Shown here: piece by piece, positions 34,590 through 47,394 of the stretch
Position numbering within the stretch: position 1 is the first letter of the stretch
Layout: each line of letters begins with the position of its first letter
Origin: Lycorma delicatula
Taxonomy: Eukaryota > Arthropoda > Insecta > Hemiptera > Fulgoridae
Length of the DNA stretch: 64,000 nucleotides
Direction of reading: 5' to 3'
NCBI RefSeq assembly: GCF_047948215.1
Contig: NC_134463.1
Span: forward strand, 53,689,201 to 53,753,200
The notes under the pieces: generated by a model
Database searches by the model: none
What the model was told of the DNA's origin: nothing
Seen by the model: only the letters and a program-made list of their open reading frames with translations
Made by a program: the position numbers and the translations under genes

Positions 34590-35335
34590 CAGGGTCCCAA
34601 AAAATAAAACGTGGGGATAATTTTCGTTCGTGAATTTTTTTTAAATTTTGCCCCAAAATTGATTTTGCCAAAATAAAACCCCACTTTATATTAATGTCAC
34701 TCACTACACGTGTGAATGATAATCTTATCATTTAAAAAACAAATTGATCCAAAATTTTTCCCTTTCTCCAAAAATCGTAAAAAGCGGTCTTTTATTTTAT
34801 TGTACTTTTTTATTGTCTTCCTAGGCATAATACAAGTGCAAGCGATCAAAATAAAAAAGAAAAAAGTTTGAGAGCAATATTGGAGCGGGGGAAGACGATC
34901 AAAGTTTAAAAATGTATATTATTTGTAGTTTTGAAAGCTTTTTTTTGTGTTTATTTAGACTTAATAGTATTTAATAATAAACTTTGTAGAAATTATTTTA
35001 CAATAAAATTTCATCATAACTCATCCCCCAACCAAAAAATGGAATCTCAGATATTTTTTATTGGTAATAAATTTTTTTGGTGGAATTTTTTTGGTTTTTC
35101 CATTTAACATATTAAAAGTAGAAAAATAAAAAAAAATCTCTTGAAAGGTGATTTTAAAAGTAAGAGAGCAGAAAAAATATACTGATTTTTTCAATTTTTT
35201 AAAACTTTTTGGTTTATTTAAATATATAATGATAATTTTACAAAATAAAATCTTCTTCATAAATATTCTACCACCCCAATAAACGTATCTTTGGTTACTT
35301 TTTTCATGAATCATTATTTTTCCACTGTGTAAGAA
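34590..35335. repeat. Family C dispersed repeat, copy C2
   Basis: Same order of blocks as 14160-14825, with about 70-75% identity by eye. It includes CCCACTTTATATTAATGTC, CCAAAAATCGTAAAAAGC, GATCAAAGTTTAAAAATGT, ACAATAAAATTTCATCATAA, TGGTTTATTTAAATATATAA and CTTTTTTCATGAATCATT. The minus-strand open frame at 35021-35314 lies wholly within it and has no domain. Confidence 0.8.
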
Positions 35336-36029
35336 AAAATAACCAATCCCAGGAAAGGATTACATTTTTGTTCGTAACATTTTTTTTTATTATAAATTTA
35401 ATTTCTAGCACCAAAAACCATTATTTTATATCAGTATATTATTTATCTCTTGTAAATTCTTTGTAATATTAAATTAGCATTTCAAAATATTTAATCAAGA
35501 AACTTTTTTCTCTGATTGAAATAAGATTCCTTAATATAAAGATGTCTCGTTGGATAACTGTCAAAGTTATTTATAAAGAAAGAATAGCTTTTTTTTTAAT
35601 TACAACTTTATATTTATGAAAATCAGATTTTCTGACTGAAGATACGGGTTATTCATTTGTTTTATTATATCTTGGAACGATGATGATTTTAAAATCAAGT
35701 TTTTATTTATGAATTCCGCAGAAAAGAAAAACTAAATTAAAATCGATTATTAAAACTGAACTAAATTAAGAAAAAATTAAATAAAGTCTTCAAAATTTGG
35801 TGATAGAAGAAAAAACTTGAATGTTAATATAAATGAAATTCGGATTAAAATTACTTAATTGAAAATAATAATGATCTTAGACGTTACATCACTTTTAAAG
35901 TTATCTTTGTACTTTCAGAATTGCTTTAAAAAAAAGAAAAAAACATTAATATTATTTTATTTTGCTTTTACAAAAGGAAATCTTGTGCCTTTTGCATAAA
36001 AAAATAATACAACTATATACATACTAGCA
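35336..36029. other. AT-rich spacer
   Basis: Nothing supported. Confidence 0.5.
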
Positions 36030-36345
36030 TTTCCGTCACGGCTTCGTCCGCGCTATATGGTTTCTTACGTTTCCCGTCGTGGTCAGTTTTTTTTTTATTC
36101 TATGTTTTTTAGTCAAGTAATCGGTGGCAGATGCAGGGAATCGTGTCGTATATATTCAGTGGCAGTGGTGGCTGGGTTGATTGAATCGCACCGCCGTACA
36201 CCGTTGCACTTCTTAAAAAATCGAAAATAGTTTATAGATATCTGAAGAGTATTTGTAAGCCAAAATTTACCGAATATCTCGTTTAGTATAGTTGAAAATG
36301 GGGAAAATTTGAAATCATTGTTCAAATTTTTTTTCCTTTCTTCAC
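36030..36345. other. Probable TE-derived segment
   Basis: The stretch TTCCGTCACGGCTTCGTCCG (36032) and CGCTATATGGTTTCTTACG is GC-richer than its surroundings and TE-like. It leads directly into the 148-bp tandem repeat. No second copy is in the window, so the class is not assigned. Confidence 0.35.
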
Positions 36346-36349
36346 TCTT

Positions 36350-36690
36350 TTCAATATCGAATTTCGAAAATCTAGATATTTGTTTTTAGATATTTACATG
36401 AAAATTAAACACACCAAAGATCAAGTTAATATCTTCATTTGTTAGCGAGTAATTAAAAAAAAGCTGGATTTCCAAAAAAAAGTAATATCCATTTTAACCC
36501 TTTAAATTCGGAATTTCAAAAAATCTAAAAATTAGTTTTAGTAATTTACATGAATATTACGCACACCAAAAATCAACTTTATACGTTCATTTGTTGTCGA
36601 TAAATTTAAAAAAAGTAGTAAATTTCATTGTTACACCATTTTAACCCTTCAACTTGGAATTTCAAAAAATCCTTTCTTAAAGTGCATTTG
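36350..36690. repeat. Tandem repeat, ~148-bp unit, 2.2 copies
   Basis: The unit starts near 36358, 36507 and 36655. Each has TCGGAATTTC-AAAAATCTA, TTTACATGAA-ATTA, CACACCAAA-ATCAA, TTCATTTGTTG-CGA and CCATTTTAACCCTT in the same order. The third unit breaks off after AAAAAATCCTTTCTTAAAGT. Identity between the first two is about 75% by eye, so it is old. Confidence 0.8.
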
Positions 36691-36933
36691 CACCGTAAGA
36701 AGAATGTGTACGTAACTTTTTACCAATTTATGTAGAGTACTTTTTGCTGCGTGTTTATGAATCAGTCAGTCAGGACAAGTTCTTATATTTATTATATATA
36801 TATTTAATTTAACTTAATTTTATTTAAATTTAATTTAAAAATTAAAAAAAATAATTATTTTAAAAATATTTTTAACATAAAATTATGAGTGAATGGGCGG
36901 TATTTTGTCATGGATATCAAGTAGTTGATGATT

Positions 36934-37035
<102 letters not shown>

Positions 37036-37094
37036 CATACATACATTATATATACGCTATATACATACATTATATATATATATAATGTATGTAT

Positions 37095-37132
37095 ATAGCT
37101 GATGATGCGAATCAATTTCGCAAAAGCGCTTC
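37095..37132 (+). ncRNA. Hammerhead-core-like hairpin, degenerate Penelope-like tail
   Basis: CTGATGA (37099-37105) is followed by a 6-bp stem TGCGAA (37106-37111) and TTCGCA (37117-37122), then AAAGCGCTT. The same CTGAWGATG and AAAGCGCTT flanks surround the stem in the Penelope-like element at 55920. The base before AAA is A instead of the G required in a hammerhead GAAA. If real, it is a decayed remnant. No Penelope-like coding sequence adjoins it. Confidence 0.35.
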
Positions 37133-37139
37133 TGTTATG

Positions 37140-38658
37140 CAATGAAAAAAAGTAAGTCATCCTATTTCAATTTTTCTCTACTTGGGGCTGATCTTAAATA
37201 TAAATTAATATATGTATTTTATTAATGAATCATGAAGTTTCAAGATTTTGAAAAAATTCGGTTACAAAAATGTGTCTGTATAGGTATGTACATGTGTTGT
37301 TTTGGCATCTATTTTTCTTAATATCTTAAAAATGAATTGAAGTAAAAGTCTCTCTAGGGGTTCAGAGGTATTGGGTGTAATATCTTGATAAAAATATTCG
37401 AACGAAAAATTTTTTTTTCTATGCAAATTATTTTTCTTTTTGATATACGTGAAATGAATTATGTCAAAAAACCATCTCCTCACCAACCCAAAAAAATTGT
37501 AATTTTATGTATTGAATTTATTTCTGAGACATTTGTCATTATTTTCTTTTTTAATTCATCTAAGTAGTGGGGAGATCCATAAATAAAAAGTGTATAAAAA
37601 TATCTAAAAAGTATTTTTCTTTCTAATCTGTTTATTTCATTTAAATGCATGAATATTTCAGTAAATTATTTTTTAAAAAGCCAACCCTTCACCAAAAATT
37701 TGAAATGTACGTATTTCACTTGGAATATTATTAACAGATTTACAAAATATGCACACATAAAACGTTTATAAATTTAAATTTCTTTTTAGACTTATCACCC
37801 CCTCAATATTTTACCTGATGCTTATCAGATGATAACAGAATTTAACAAAATCAAAAGAGTAGTTAACAATACCAGTTCCCTTTATTACAAAAAAATACTT
37901 CTACAAATTTTATGAATACAGATTCTAGTGTTCCTTAGATACGGCTGATTCACGAAGAATGTAACAACTTTCAGAACATGTGAAAATAAAGAAGAAAGTT
38001 CATATATATATATATATATTTAGATTCGGAAACGCCTAGTTTGAGAGTGTCAACTGCTGAAAGATTTCACTCTGATATTTACATCTTCGGTAAAGTTAAG
38101 CCAGACTATAATGCTTGAGACCAAAATTAAGGGATAAATTTTGTAAAATCTTAACTGAAATAAATTAAATCCCAGAACTTTATTTTTAGAAGTTTACCAG
38201 AAATTTAGGGTAAAAGACAAAAAATTAGTCGAAAAACACTTTATTAGTTGAGTAATAAAGGGAACAAAATACAAACGAAAGAATTTCTGTGTTTATTAAA
38301 AATAAACATATCAAAATGCGGCAGATTTAACTAGGTTAAATCCGTAAAGGCGAACAAGTATACATTATAAATATATCAACGTAATCAATTTTGTAAAAAA
38401 AAAAAATATTTTTAATTTTTTTGACATACATTTTGAAGTATTGTTTTAATTTTTATTTTTATTTTGAATATAATAAATAAATATAATATGCTGTTTTATC
38501 AAAATAAATCTTACGACTGATTGATTAGTAAGAAATTTAAAAAATATTCTGTGAAATTTGGAGATATACTTTTATTTAATCAGGCCGCGCAAATATTATT
38601 GATTCCCTTTTTCGTGAAGTAACAGTGTCAGTGTGCATGTAAGATTTTAGATTTTTCA

Positions 38659-38663
<5 letters not shown>
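37140..38663. other. AT-rich spacer
   Basis: About 1.5 kb, with a short TA run at 38001-38019. The overlapping 60-74 codon frames at 37262-37567 have no domain. Confidence 0.45.

Positions 38664-38704
<41 letters not shown>
38664..38704. repeat. (TA)n microsatellite
   Basis: About 20 TA units. Confidence 0.96.
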
Positions 38705-38709
<5 letters not shown>

Positions 38710-39227
38710 AATTGCAACCTAACATCATATTCAATTGATTGACAGGACAGAGGAACCGAAAATATTTGATTAAATTTAAAACTACTTAAAATCTTACGTG
38801 TGAGCTACATTAAATCAGTTTTTTTTAAGTTGATTGAACAGCAATTCAATAAATTTCTTTATTTAATGTTATACAAAAAAACTGAACACAATCATATCTT
38901 ATTGAACTTAATCATTAAATTTTTGTTTTTTTGAAATAATTTAGTTTCTAAAATATTAAACATATATTTTTTATATAATTACTGTTATTTTTGTTGGTGG
39001 GTTCTTATAAATAATAATAAATAGGTTATATCTTGGAAATTTATTTAAATATAATGAAGTACGTTGTATACCTACTGGCTATTCATACAATTTTAAAAAA
39101 AATATCCTTAATTACTTGAAAGATAACAACAGAAAACTGGTCAGATGTCTGAAAAAGACAGCATTGATTTGTTAGATGAATTTATTTATTTAAAAACATA
39201 ACCGTTTCAACAATTAAGGAATATTTT

Positions 39228-39269
<42 letters not shown>

Positions 39270-39639
39270 TATTTCATTTTTTTTTAAGAACAAGAAAAGG
39301 ATTTTAATTGGGTAAAATTCCTTCCATTGTATTTCTTTTTTACTTATTTTCAAAAGAAATTTAATTAAAATTTGTTCAGAAATTAACATAGGTACTTTTT
39401 TTATTTATTTAGCATAACATGCATTATTTTTTTATTTATTTAATATTGTAAATTAAGTATGAACATTTAAAATAACTGGTACTTCAGTGAGATTAGAAAG
39501 TTTACGCTGACAGAAAAAAAAACAAATTTACCGCTTAATATTTCAATATTTATCACTGTATTACTTGGAGAAAAATATACAACTGGCTAATGTCAATATT
39601 CTTCGGTAAATGTTTCCATAAACCAAATACATTGGTAAA
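38705..39639. other. AT-rich spacer
   Basis: Nothing besides a (TA)17 array at 39231-39264. Confidence 0.5.
39231..39264. repeat. (TA)n microsatellite
   Basis: About 17 TA units. Confidence 0.96.
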
Positions 39640-39826
39640 ATACATTCGGACCTTCACCGGTATAAGTCGACAAACAGATAAAAGCTCTGGTGGGAGTCGA
39701 GACGATAAATAGAAATTAAAAAGAAAAAAAACACTAAATAGATTATTACTAAATAGATTACTAGAAACCCCCGTAAAAAAAAGATACAAACATAACTTAC
39801 GCTCGTTAATCTCGTCTAATTAAAGT
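39640..39826 (+). repeat. Type 3 SINE 3' body, plus-strand copy
   Basis: The block TGGTGGGAGTCGAGACGATA and the terminal GAAACCCCCGTAAAAAAAAG, ACATAACTTACGCTCGTTAA and TCTCGTCTAAT match the reverse complement of 40126-40270. The tRNA-like head is not visible in this copy. It points toward the second copy, so the two 3' ends face each other about 300 bp apart. Confidence 0.75.
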
Positions 39827-40125
39827 TAAATATTCAAATTATATATGTTATTCTTTAAAACTGGAGGCGATTAATCAAATTTTCACCGTTTTCAGCATGC
39901 ACCAATGGTGAAAGTTAAATTAAAATATTTTTACAAAAGAAGTGAACAAAGGGTAAGCCATTTGATCATTTATTTATATCTTTATCGTTCATTCATGCAG
40001 GTTAATATATACTGTCAATTTATCAAATGCTGAAAATTTGATTAATTTTTTTTATAAATGCGTTGAATTTGATTAATCACTTCCAGTGTTTGAGAATAAC
40101 ACATATAATTTGTATATTTAACGTT

Positions 40126-40458
40126 AATAAGACGAGATTAGCGAACGTAAGTTATATTTGGCTTTTTTTTACGAGGGTTTCTCGTAATATATTTTTACCT
40201 TTAAGATTAGGATTGGGCGATTTTTCTTTAATTAATAGTTATCGTTTCGACCCCCATCAAACCTTATCTATCTTAGGCAGATCAATCCTGAGACGAAAGA
40301 TTAATCACCAAAGTATACCAGTATACATTGTCTAGCATATTCGAGTCCATATAAATTCAACTAACGTTTACTAGGATTTGAATCTCAGAACCTTCGACTT
40401 TGAAAAGCTGTTAAACAAGCGATTTACGACGAAAATTTTACCGCTAGACTCGAAATGT
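40126..40458 (-). repeat. tRNA-derived SINE, type 3 (long body)
   Basis: Read right to left it begins with a tRNA-like head: GTCTAGCGGTAAAATTTTCG (box A region), then AGTCGAAGGTTCTGAGATTC-AAATCC (box B). It continues with a body related to type 2 (ATACTGGTATACTTTGGTGA, then TCTCAGGATTGATC). The 3' end is the GAGAAACCCTCGTAAAAAAA and AACTTACGTTCGCTAATCTC block. The total is about 330 bp. The shared middle with type 2 SINEs suggests a common core with different heads and tails. Confidence 0.8.
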
Positions 40459-43400
40459 ACACGATTCTAAATCCATATATATTAGAGAGGTTTTTTTTGC
40501 AAAATAAGTCAAAGATAATGGCTAGACGCCTAAGTTAAATGACAACGGCACATGTATTTCGTACGAATATCGTTTGACGAACCTGATATATTTTTCTAAT
40601 ATAAAAAAAAGGATTAGGTTAGTGTTCCTTGTTTCATACATTTTGTGAATATAACCCTCTCGCTACTCGAACAGATTGTTTAGTTTTTTAAATGAAAAAA
40701 AAAAAATGGTGCTTAAGTACGACGATTTTTTTGTGAAAATCCATTTGAAGGTAAGAAGAAAAGAGATCGTTTCAATGAATTGGTATTTGATTTTACAGCA
40801 AGCAAAATAAATTCCTAAATTCCTTTCCACAATTAAGTCGGTCACCTTTGTAAAATAAACGCGAAAGAAATGCTCTAAGTGCATACCAGTTACTAAGTAC
40901 TTTATATTTAGAATTTCTACGTTTTTGCAAAACTATTTTATTTTACATGAAGTTCAATTTATTAAGTAAGATTTTTACTGTTCTGTTTTATTAATTTTTC
41001 ACAGAAAAAAATAAATTTAATAAAAATTTTTATAACGAAATAAAAATCTAATTATTTTTAATTTCACAATTTTCAAACGATTTGACATCTTCATTCTACC
41101 ATTATTTTTATATAAATTTTTAAATCTGCATTCCAGAAATTTCAACCAATTGTAGGGATTCATTTATCTGATATAATTATGATATTATAAATAAAATTTT
41201 ATGAAGGTATTTTGAAATATATATACACAGTTGTATTTTTTATGATAATTTACATATATGTACTTTGAAATATATTTGTAATAAATGTAACCAGTGTTTA
41301 AAAAAAAAAATCGTATTTTTTTAAATTTTTTATCTGAAAAGATTACAGTTTGGTTATCTTATTTAAATTATTAATATATTCCGTTTCTAAAAAAAAAGTA
41401 AATGATTGATAAAATTATCTAATAATTGTATTATATCAGAAATTTAATAAAAATTAATCCTTTAAAAGAACACATTACGAATTACTTTCTTTTAGAAAAA
41501 AAAAACAATATGTAACGTATTAAATTTAATTATTATTATTATTACTACCATTAATAAAAAAATAATAATAATAGATTTATTAAATTCTGTATTACACTAA
41601 AATCGAAAATATTTGTTGTATTAAAAATTTTTGAACCTGTGTCCAGGCAAAATCAATGAAAATTATTTTGAATGTGCTTCAAACTTATTTAAACGTTTCA
41701 AAAATATCTTCTCGTACTAAAATGAAAAATTAATATTAATTTACTATATTTCAGGTTAAAATATTTTCATGATTAGAGTAATAAATAAATTATATGCTTC
41801 ATTTTTTTATAAGTTAAATAAAATAAATTTCACAGATAATAATAAAATAAAAAACAAAAAAAGGAATTTCAAAGGTAAAATAATTTTTATTTAAAATTAA
41901 ATTAAAATTATGCTAATTTATTATATATTTCTGATGATTTTTATCTTCAAAATATATTTTGTATTTTTTTTATATTCGAATAACTGTTTTTATTTAGAAT
42001 AAAAGTAAAACAAAAAAAATTGTGTGGCATTTTTTTAAAAGCATTTCTTAATGTTTTAAAAGATTAATGAAAATGGTCGTAATGAATGTTTAAATTAAGG
42101 AAAAGAAGTGTTTTAAAAATCATATTCTGATAAGTTTGTCAATCATATATTAACATTTAAAGAAATCTTTTTCAATTTATTTATTTATTTATTATTTTTT
42201 TTAATGACTAATTGGTGTTGAGTTAATGCAAAATTTTTTACTCGATCCAAAGACATACAAATATTTTTATCTCTACACTGTAATATGATATGTGATATTT
42301 ATAATCCTTTTTTTTTTTGAGAATTTAACCTAAAAATACTGACCTAGTTTTTACATCATTAATATTTAAAACAAAAATAATAATTAGATTTAAACCTTGA
42401 ATGAAATGCATGCTATTTTATAGTGAACTAATTGAATTTACAATTAGGTTAATTACAAAAAAAAAGTAAATAAATAAATAAATAAAAATTTGGACATAAT
42501 TTAATAATAATTAGCGACTATATATAACCTTGTTTCAATGACCTCACATATCCGGAATTATGTAATATTGAATCGAATCAGTTAACTAACTGTTTTCAAC
42601 AATCTCTTGGAATATTCATCTTCGTTTATACTATATTTTAAATATAAAAAAAAAACCTTTGTATATTTCTCAAATGTCAAACAAAAATTTGGGGAATGAG
42701 TAAAAACCAAATTTGTGATTTTTAATATTATTTATAATAGAAATTTATTTATTTTTTGAAGGTACAATAACGTTTATAATTTATTGTAACGTATCGCATA
42801 GTAATAAATGACAAAAAAAAATTTTAAATATGTATATATCTTAAGATAAAATATTTAAATCTAGGAAAAGTTTCATTACTACATATAGAAAAATAATACA
42901 AATTTTTTCTAAAGCTTATCTTACGGTAAATTATTTATTTTCTTCTATTGTATGTTTGAAATCAAGAATAGTATTAATTTTATACTAAATTTTTTGTAAA
43001 GTGATAAGTATTGTTTTTATAGTTCTTTTAAAAAATAGTTTAAAGTTTTAAATTCAGTAATATATAATAATAAGTTGATTATCCTTTGTTAACATCATTA
43101 GATATATAGATTATTTTTAAATTAATTCAGTTACAGTGTATGTCTTAATGCGTTCATATAGGATAATTATTTCAGTTGTATTCTAATAATCAATAAAATT
43201 AATAAATAAAATATTGATTTCTATTTATAACAAAATTTTTACAACTTTTTTTTATTATAACGGTTTTAATCTCTAAACTGGTGACCTTAATGTCCGGTAT
43301 ACATGAATGCGTAGGATAATTTTTTTACAAATGTTATCGCACGGAAATTAATATTATTATATATTTTAAATATAAAGTAAATTAATTACAGTTATTAGGA

Positions 43401-44640
43401 TTTAATTCGTCCAAATATTCAGGTTAATTTTATAGATTTTTTTTTAAATTTTAATTTATTTTATTCATTATTAACATTTAACTAAATATAATAAACTCTT
43501 TTTTTTTTTTACTTAATTTTAGTAAATAGTTTACTTAATTACTACTATAATACAAATAACTCTTATGGAAGAGAAAATTCTGATGCAATTTTTTTTTTTT
43601 TAATTGTACAAAAATAAATTATTCGAATTTTAAAACATGTAATGTTCTATATTTTACATAAACATTCAGGTATTTATTAAAAGAAGTACATTTTTTTCAA
43701 ATTAGTTCTTTATTAACTTTTAAGCAGTTTTCCCAAACTATTTAATAAATCGAAGTAACTAATAATACATTTTTTGAACGGCATTGATCTTCTATCAATT
43801 TGCTATTATTAACTTACATCTTGTAACATAAATTATATATATATTTTGACTCCAGGTTATCCGGGTATCCTGAGAAAATTAAGTCCTTAAAGAATCGTTT
43901 CAATCCTTAACTGAAATTACACATATTTGTTTTTTTTTTCATTTTTTTTATTTTCACTTCTAATAACCTACATGTTATGATTATTAGTAAGGCTATTTAC
44001 TATTATTAAATTAAAATAAACAGGAAAAACATATTATGGATTCTTACCTTAATATTTTCATCGTTCTACAGATTCTGAAATCCATTTGTCCATAAGTATT
44101 TTCCCAATTTCAAGTCCATCACAAAAAAAAAACAAAGCACATTTTATTTTAATTTTATTTTTTTAATACTTTTATGTTATGTTATGTTATGTATAATATT
44201 AAAAAATATATATTTATATAAATAAATAAAATGAACATAACCTCATTATAAGTTTAAATTAATAATTTTTTTTTACAGTAAATTTATTCACAAAATTCAA
44301 AAAATATTGAAGATTTAAGGATTTAAAAAAAATTACACTATATTTTTAATGTTGCTTATATAAAAACAGTCCGATTGATTATAATGATGTAATTTTTGAT
44401 TTTATTCAGGAAAATAAGCAGGACTTTTTTTAGGTTTTTTTTTAAATGAGCTATTAATTATTAAATAAAATTTTTATTAATTTCTTTAAAATTTTATGAA
44501 TGAGTAATAAAGAAATATTTACATTTTTTTATAATATATATATATTTTTAAATTAAAATTTATTAGGTTTTTAATAATTTTATTAAAAAAAATTGCATTT
44601 ATTCAGTTAATTAATTAGTTCATAATCAATTAGTTCATAC
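40459..44640. other. Very AT-rich desert
   Basis: Over 4 kb of A/T runs with no open frame of note, no repeat family seen elsewhere and no RNA signal. There is a short TTATG triplet repeat at about 44175-44190. Confidence 0.55.
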
Positions 44641-44663
44641 TATATTAACTATTATAAAAAAAT

Positions 44664-44692
44664 ATATATTTTTTTTTTTTTTTTTTTTTTTT
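44664..44692. repeat. Poly(T) tract
   Basis: An uninterrupted T run of more than 20 bases preceded by TATATA. It could mark the tail of a minus-strand retroelement, but nothing recognisable lies next to it. Confidence 0.85.
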
Positions 44693-44899
44693 ATTTGATT
44701 AGATTACTATTAAAAAATTAAATTATATCTCATTATTATTTTTCCCTATATTTTACAGGTTTTTGAATAATTAGGTTAAATAAATTTTTGTTCATTCGGT
44801 TTTGAAAATTAATTAAAATAAATAAAATTATTATAATAAAAATATAGTTTTTATTTTTATTTTTTAAATAAATACTTTGTTTACTTGAAGAAAAAATTA

Positions 44900-45277
44900 A
44901 GTCGTTTTGAGGTTATGTTCTTCCGTCTTCGGTTTGACGGGAACGCACGTGACGTAAGTAGAAAAAGGGTGCCAGTTCTTCGCGAACGATCACGACGGAC
45001 TGAGAGCAGATTCAGGACTAAACATACAGGCGGTACTAGTTAGAACTTCGGAACGAGTTCAGAGTTCCGAGGTAGGGCGTGCGTGACGTCACAACTGGTT
45101 CAACTATGTGGGGTAGGGGCGGATAAGGGAGAAGTGAGGTCGCTATGTTAGCAACTTCCAACTGATAAGAGACACTCGCTCGTCTGGTACCGGGTCCTTG
45201 GTGTATCGGCGGACTGCCTCTCGCTTCGCTTTAGCTGCTCTAAGACGAGTCGAGGAAGGTACAACAGCCAAACATCC
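44900..45277. promoter_or_regulatory. GC/CpG-rich island with CRE-like sites, possible promoter or exon
   Basis: This is the strongest GC rise in the window, set in a 4 kb AT desert. It contains CACGTGACGTAAG (44947 onward) and a full palindromic CRE-like TGACGTCA (about 45083-45090), with many CpG dinucleotides. On the minus strand, 45143-45277 is an open frame with no ATG. It contains STRLRAAKAKREAVRRYTKD and ends PDERVSLISWKLLT before a stop. That composition is protein-like. The options are a host promoter or first exon, or a TE segment. I have no decisive evidence. Confidence 0.35.
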
Positions 45278-46281
45278 TTACTTCATAACTAGATTCAACA
45301 ACCTTGAGGTACATTGACTCCTGACAGTTCAAAAACTTTTGCTCTACTATTCTTTATAAGCGGTATTGTCCCTTCTCCCTATCGATTAAATATAAAAATT
45401 ACATCTTTTAAATGATTTAATAAGTCATATGTATTCTTTTCAATGCTAAACCATATTAAACATCTAAATTGTGTTTCCTAGTTCTACAGTAGAACACAAT
45501 TCAAAGATGGAAGACGCTTATTCCGAAATAATCACTGAAGCTTTATGTATTATGTTTGTTAATACAAAACATAATTTTTGTTATCAAAAATTGTTTGATA
45601 ATAATTTTAACAATCTTACTGCTCATGCAAACCTCTAATCAAATAACTTTCGTCAGAAGAACTCAAAATTTGATAGTGAAATTGACTGTAGACAAAATTA
45701 CTTCGTCAATTTGTTAAAAAAAAATCCTTATGTAATTATTTTTTAATTTTATTAAAATTTATGAGTTATATAAACTTTATAATAGAATTATTACAAAAAA
45801 TGTAAGAAAAAAAAATGATTTCTGAGAATACTCAAGAAATTAAAAAATAATATTCTTTAAAATCAATACCAACTAAAACTATCATCAACGACAACCATTT
45901 ACTAACTACTCATATGGCACCTAATTTTAAAACTTAAAAATTACAGAAAAATTTGAAATTTTTCTTTTTTTTCATTTTTCGTCTGTTGTAAAATGTCAAA
46001 AAAGTTGATTTTTCAAATTTCCCTTTTATATTAACGTAAAATATTGAATGTAATGCAATAAACAAAGCCCGTAAAATAAAACAAACACAATTTTCAAAAA
46101 AAATAAAAGGCGGGAAACATGAAGCTTAATAAAATAAAGATAAAGGATGTGAGCAAACAACGTAGACTACCGAGCATAAATCATGACTTTGTTACCCAGG
46201 AACAGTTATGTATATATACTAAACAAATTTTTGTTTAAATTTTGATGAAAATATTTTGAATTTTACAGGACTTGTATTAAT
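45278..46281. other. AT-rich spacer
   Basis: Nothing supported. Confidence 0.5.
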
Positions 46282-46614
46282 ACTTCCTGTTTACAAGTAA
46301 AGGATGTATGATTTCGGTTTTCAGATTTCAACGGAAATATCCATTTTGAACATCCCTGAAACCATTTTGACTACTTGCATAACTGAAACATGATTAGCCG
46401 TAGTATGTTAAAATTTTGGATTTACGACTGCTGTAATATCTAATTGTGCACCTCCTCTTTTGATTGCTGACGACTGAACCAAAATTTCCAGACTAAACCA
46501 AAATCCAAACAAATTGGATTTCGTACTTTTTCTTAACTGTAGTAAAAAGCCCTAATTGAGAGCTGTTCAACGATATATCATAAGTGATTTTTCATTGGTT
46601 TCAGAGTTAAATAT
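46282..46614 (+). repeat. Family R dispersed repeat, left-half copy R6
   Basis: Begins at ACTTCCTGTTTACAAGTAAA, a diverged left hairpin. It continues through TTTCAGATTTCAACGGAAAT, CCATCCCTG and TGATTAGCCGTAGTATGTT. It breaks off after TTGGTTTCAGAGTTA. The CGTACGT tract and the CACGCC block are deleted. The right half is missing. Confidence 0.82.
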
Positions 46615-47394
46615 ACATAAATAAAATATTGTTAATTAATTTTAATTTTATTATTATTATTATTATTATTATTATCGAAATCAAGTATCGTGTTAATTCC
46701 CTTAAATCATTTTAGCTACATAATTTGTACATACTTTATATATAACTTGACTGATTTACATATAAAAGTAGGTGTAATTAACAAATTTTATTTTTAGTGT
46801 GCAAAGAGAAAGGAAAAAATGCTTGCGCAGTTCTAAGCTATAAGACCGTACATAAGATCGTTAATTAATTTGATTTTATCATTTTCTATAATTTGATTTA
46901 ATATCGCTAACAACAGATACCGCAGATAAAGAAACGTCAAGTTCTAATTTGCAGCATATAAAAAACCACACTTCTAATTTGCCCCGACAAAATCTTTTCG
47001 ACATTAAATTAAGCGTAAATCAAAAACGTTTCAACCAATTTTCATCAAGTTTTCACATGCATAACTTCGGATACACTACAACAGCATATCTAAATTTCAG
47101 TAAAATTGATGTAGTTTTGGAGATTTTTGAGCCACAAAATTCTATACATAGGAAAAATTTTATACATATATAAATTTATACAAAATATTTTACTTTCCCA
47201 TCTAGCGTTACAATATTGCTCTATAAGGGAAAATATTGTAATCGATCAAACTTGGATATATGCAGTTTTCACCGGATCTTGTCATTTTAATACCGAAGGA
47301 ACCCAAAAAAACCGGAGGGAGATTATCTGGATGTTAGTATTCGTATATATGTGTGTTCGGTTTGGCCTTTAAATCATCTTATACCTTCAGAACT
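46615..47394. other. Spacer
   Basis: An ATT triplet run at 46640-46675 and two 74-81 codon frames (46949-47372) with no domain. The stretch 47260-47394 leads into the D2 repeat and may belong to the same element. Confidence 0.4.
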
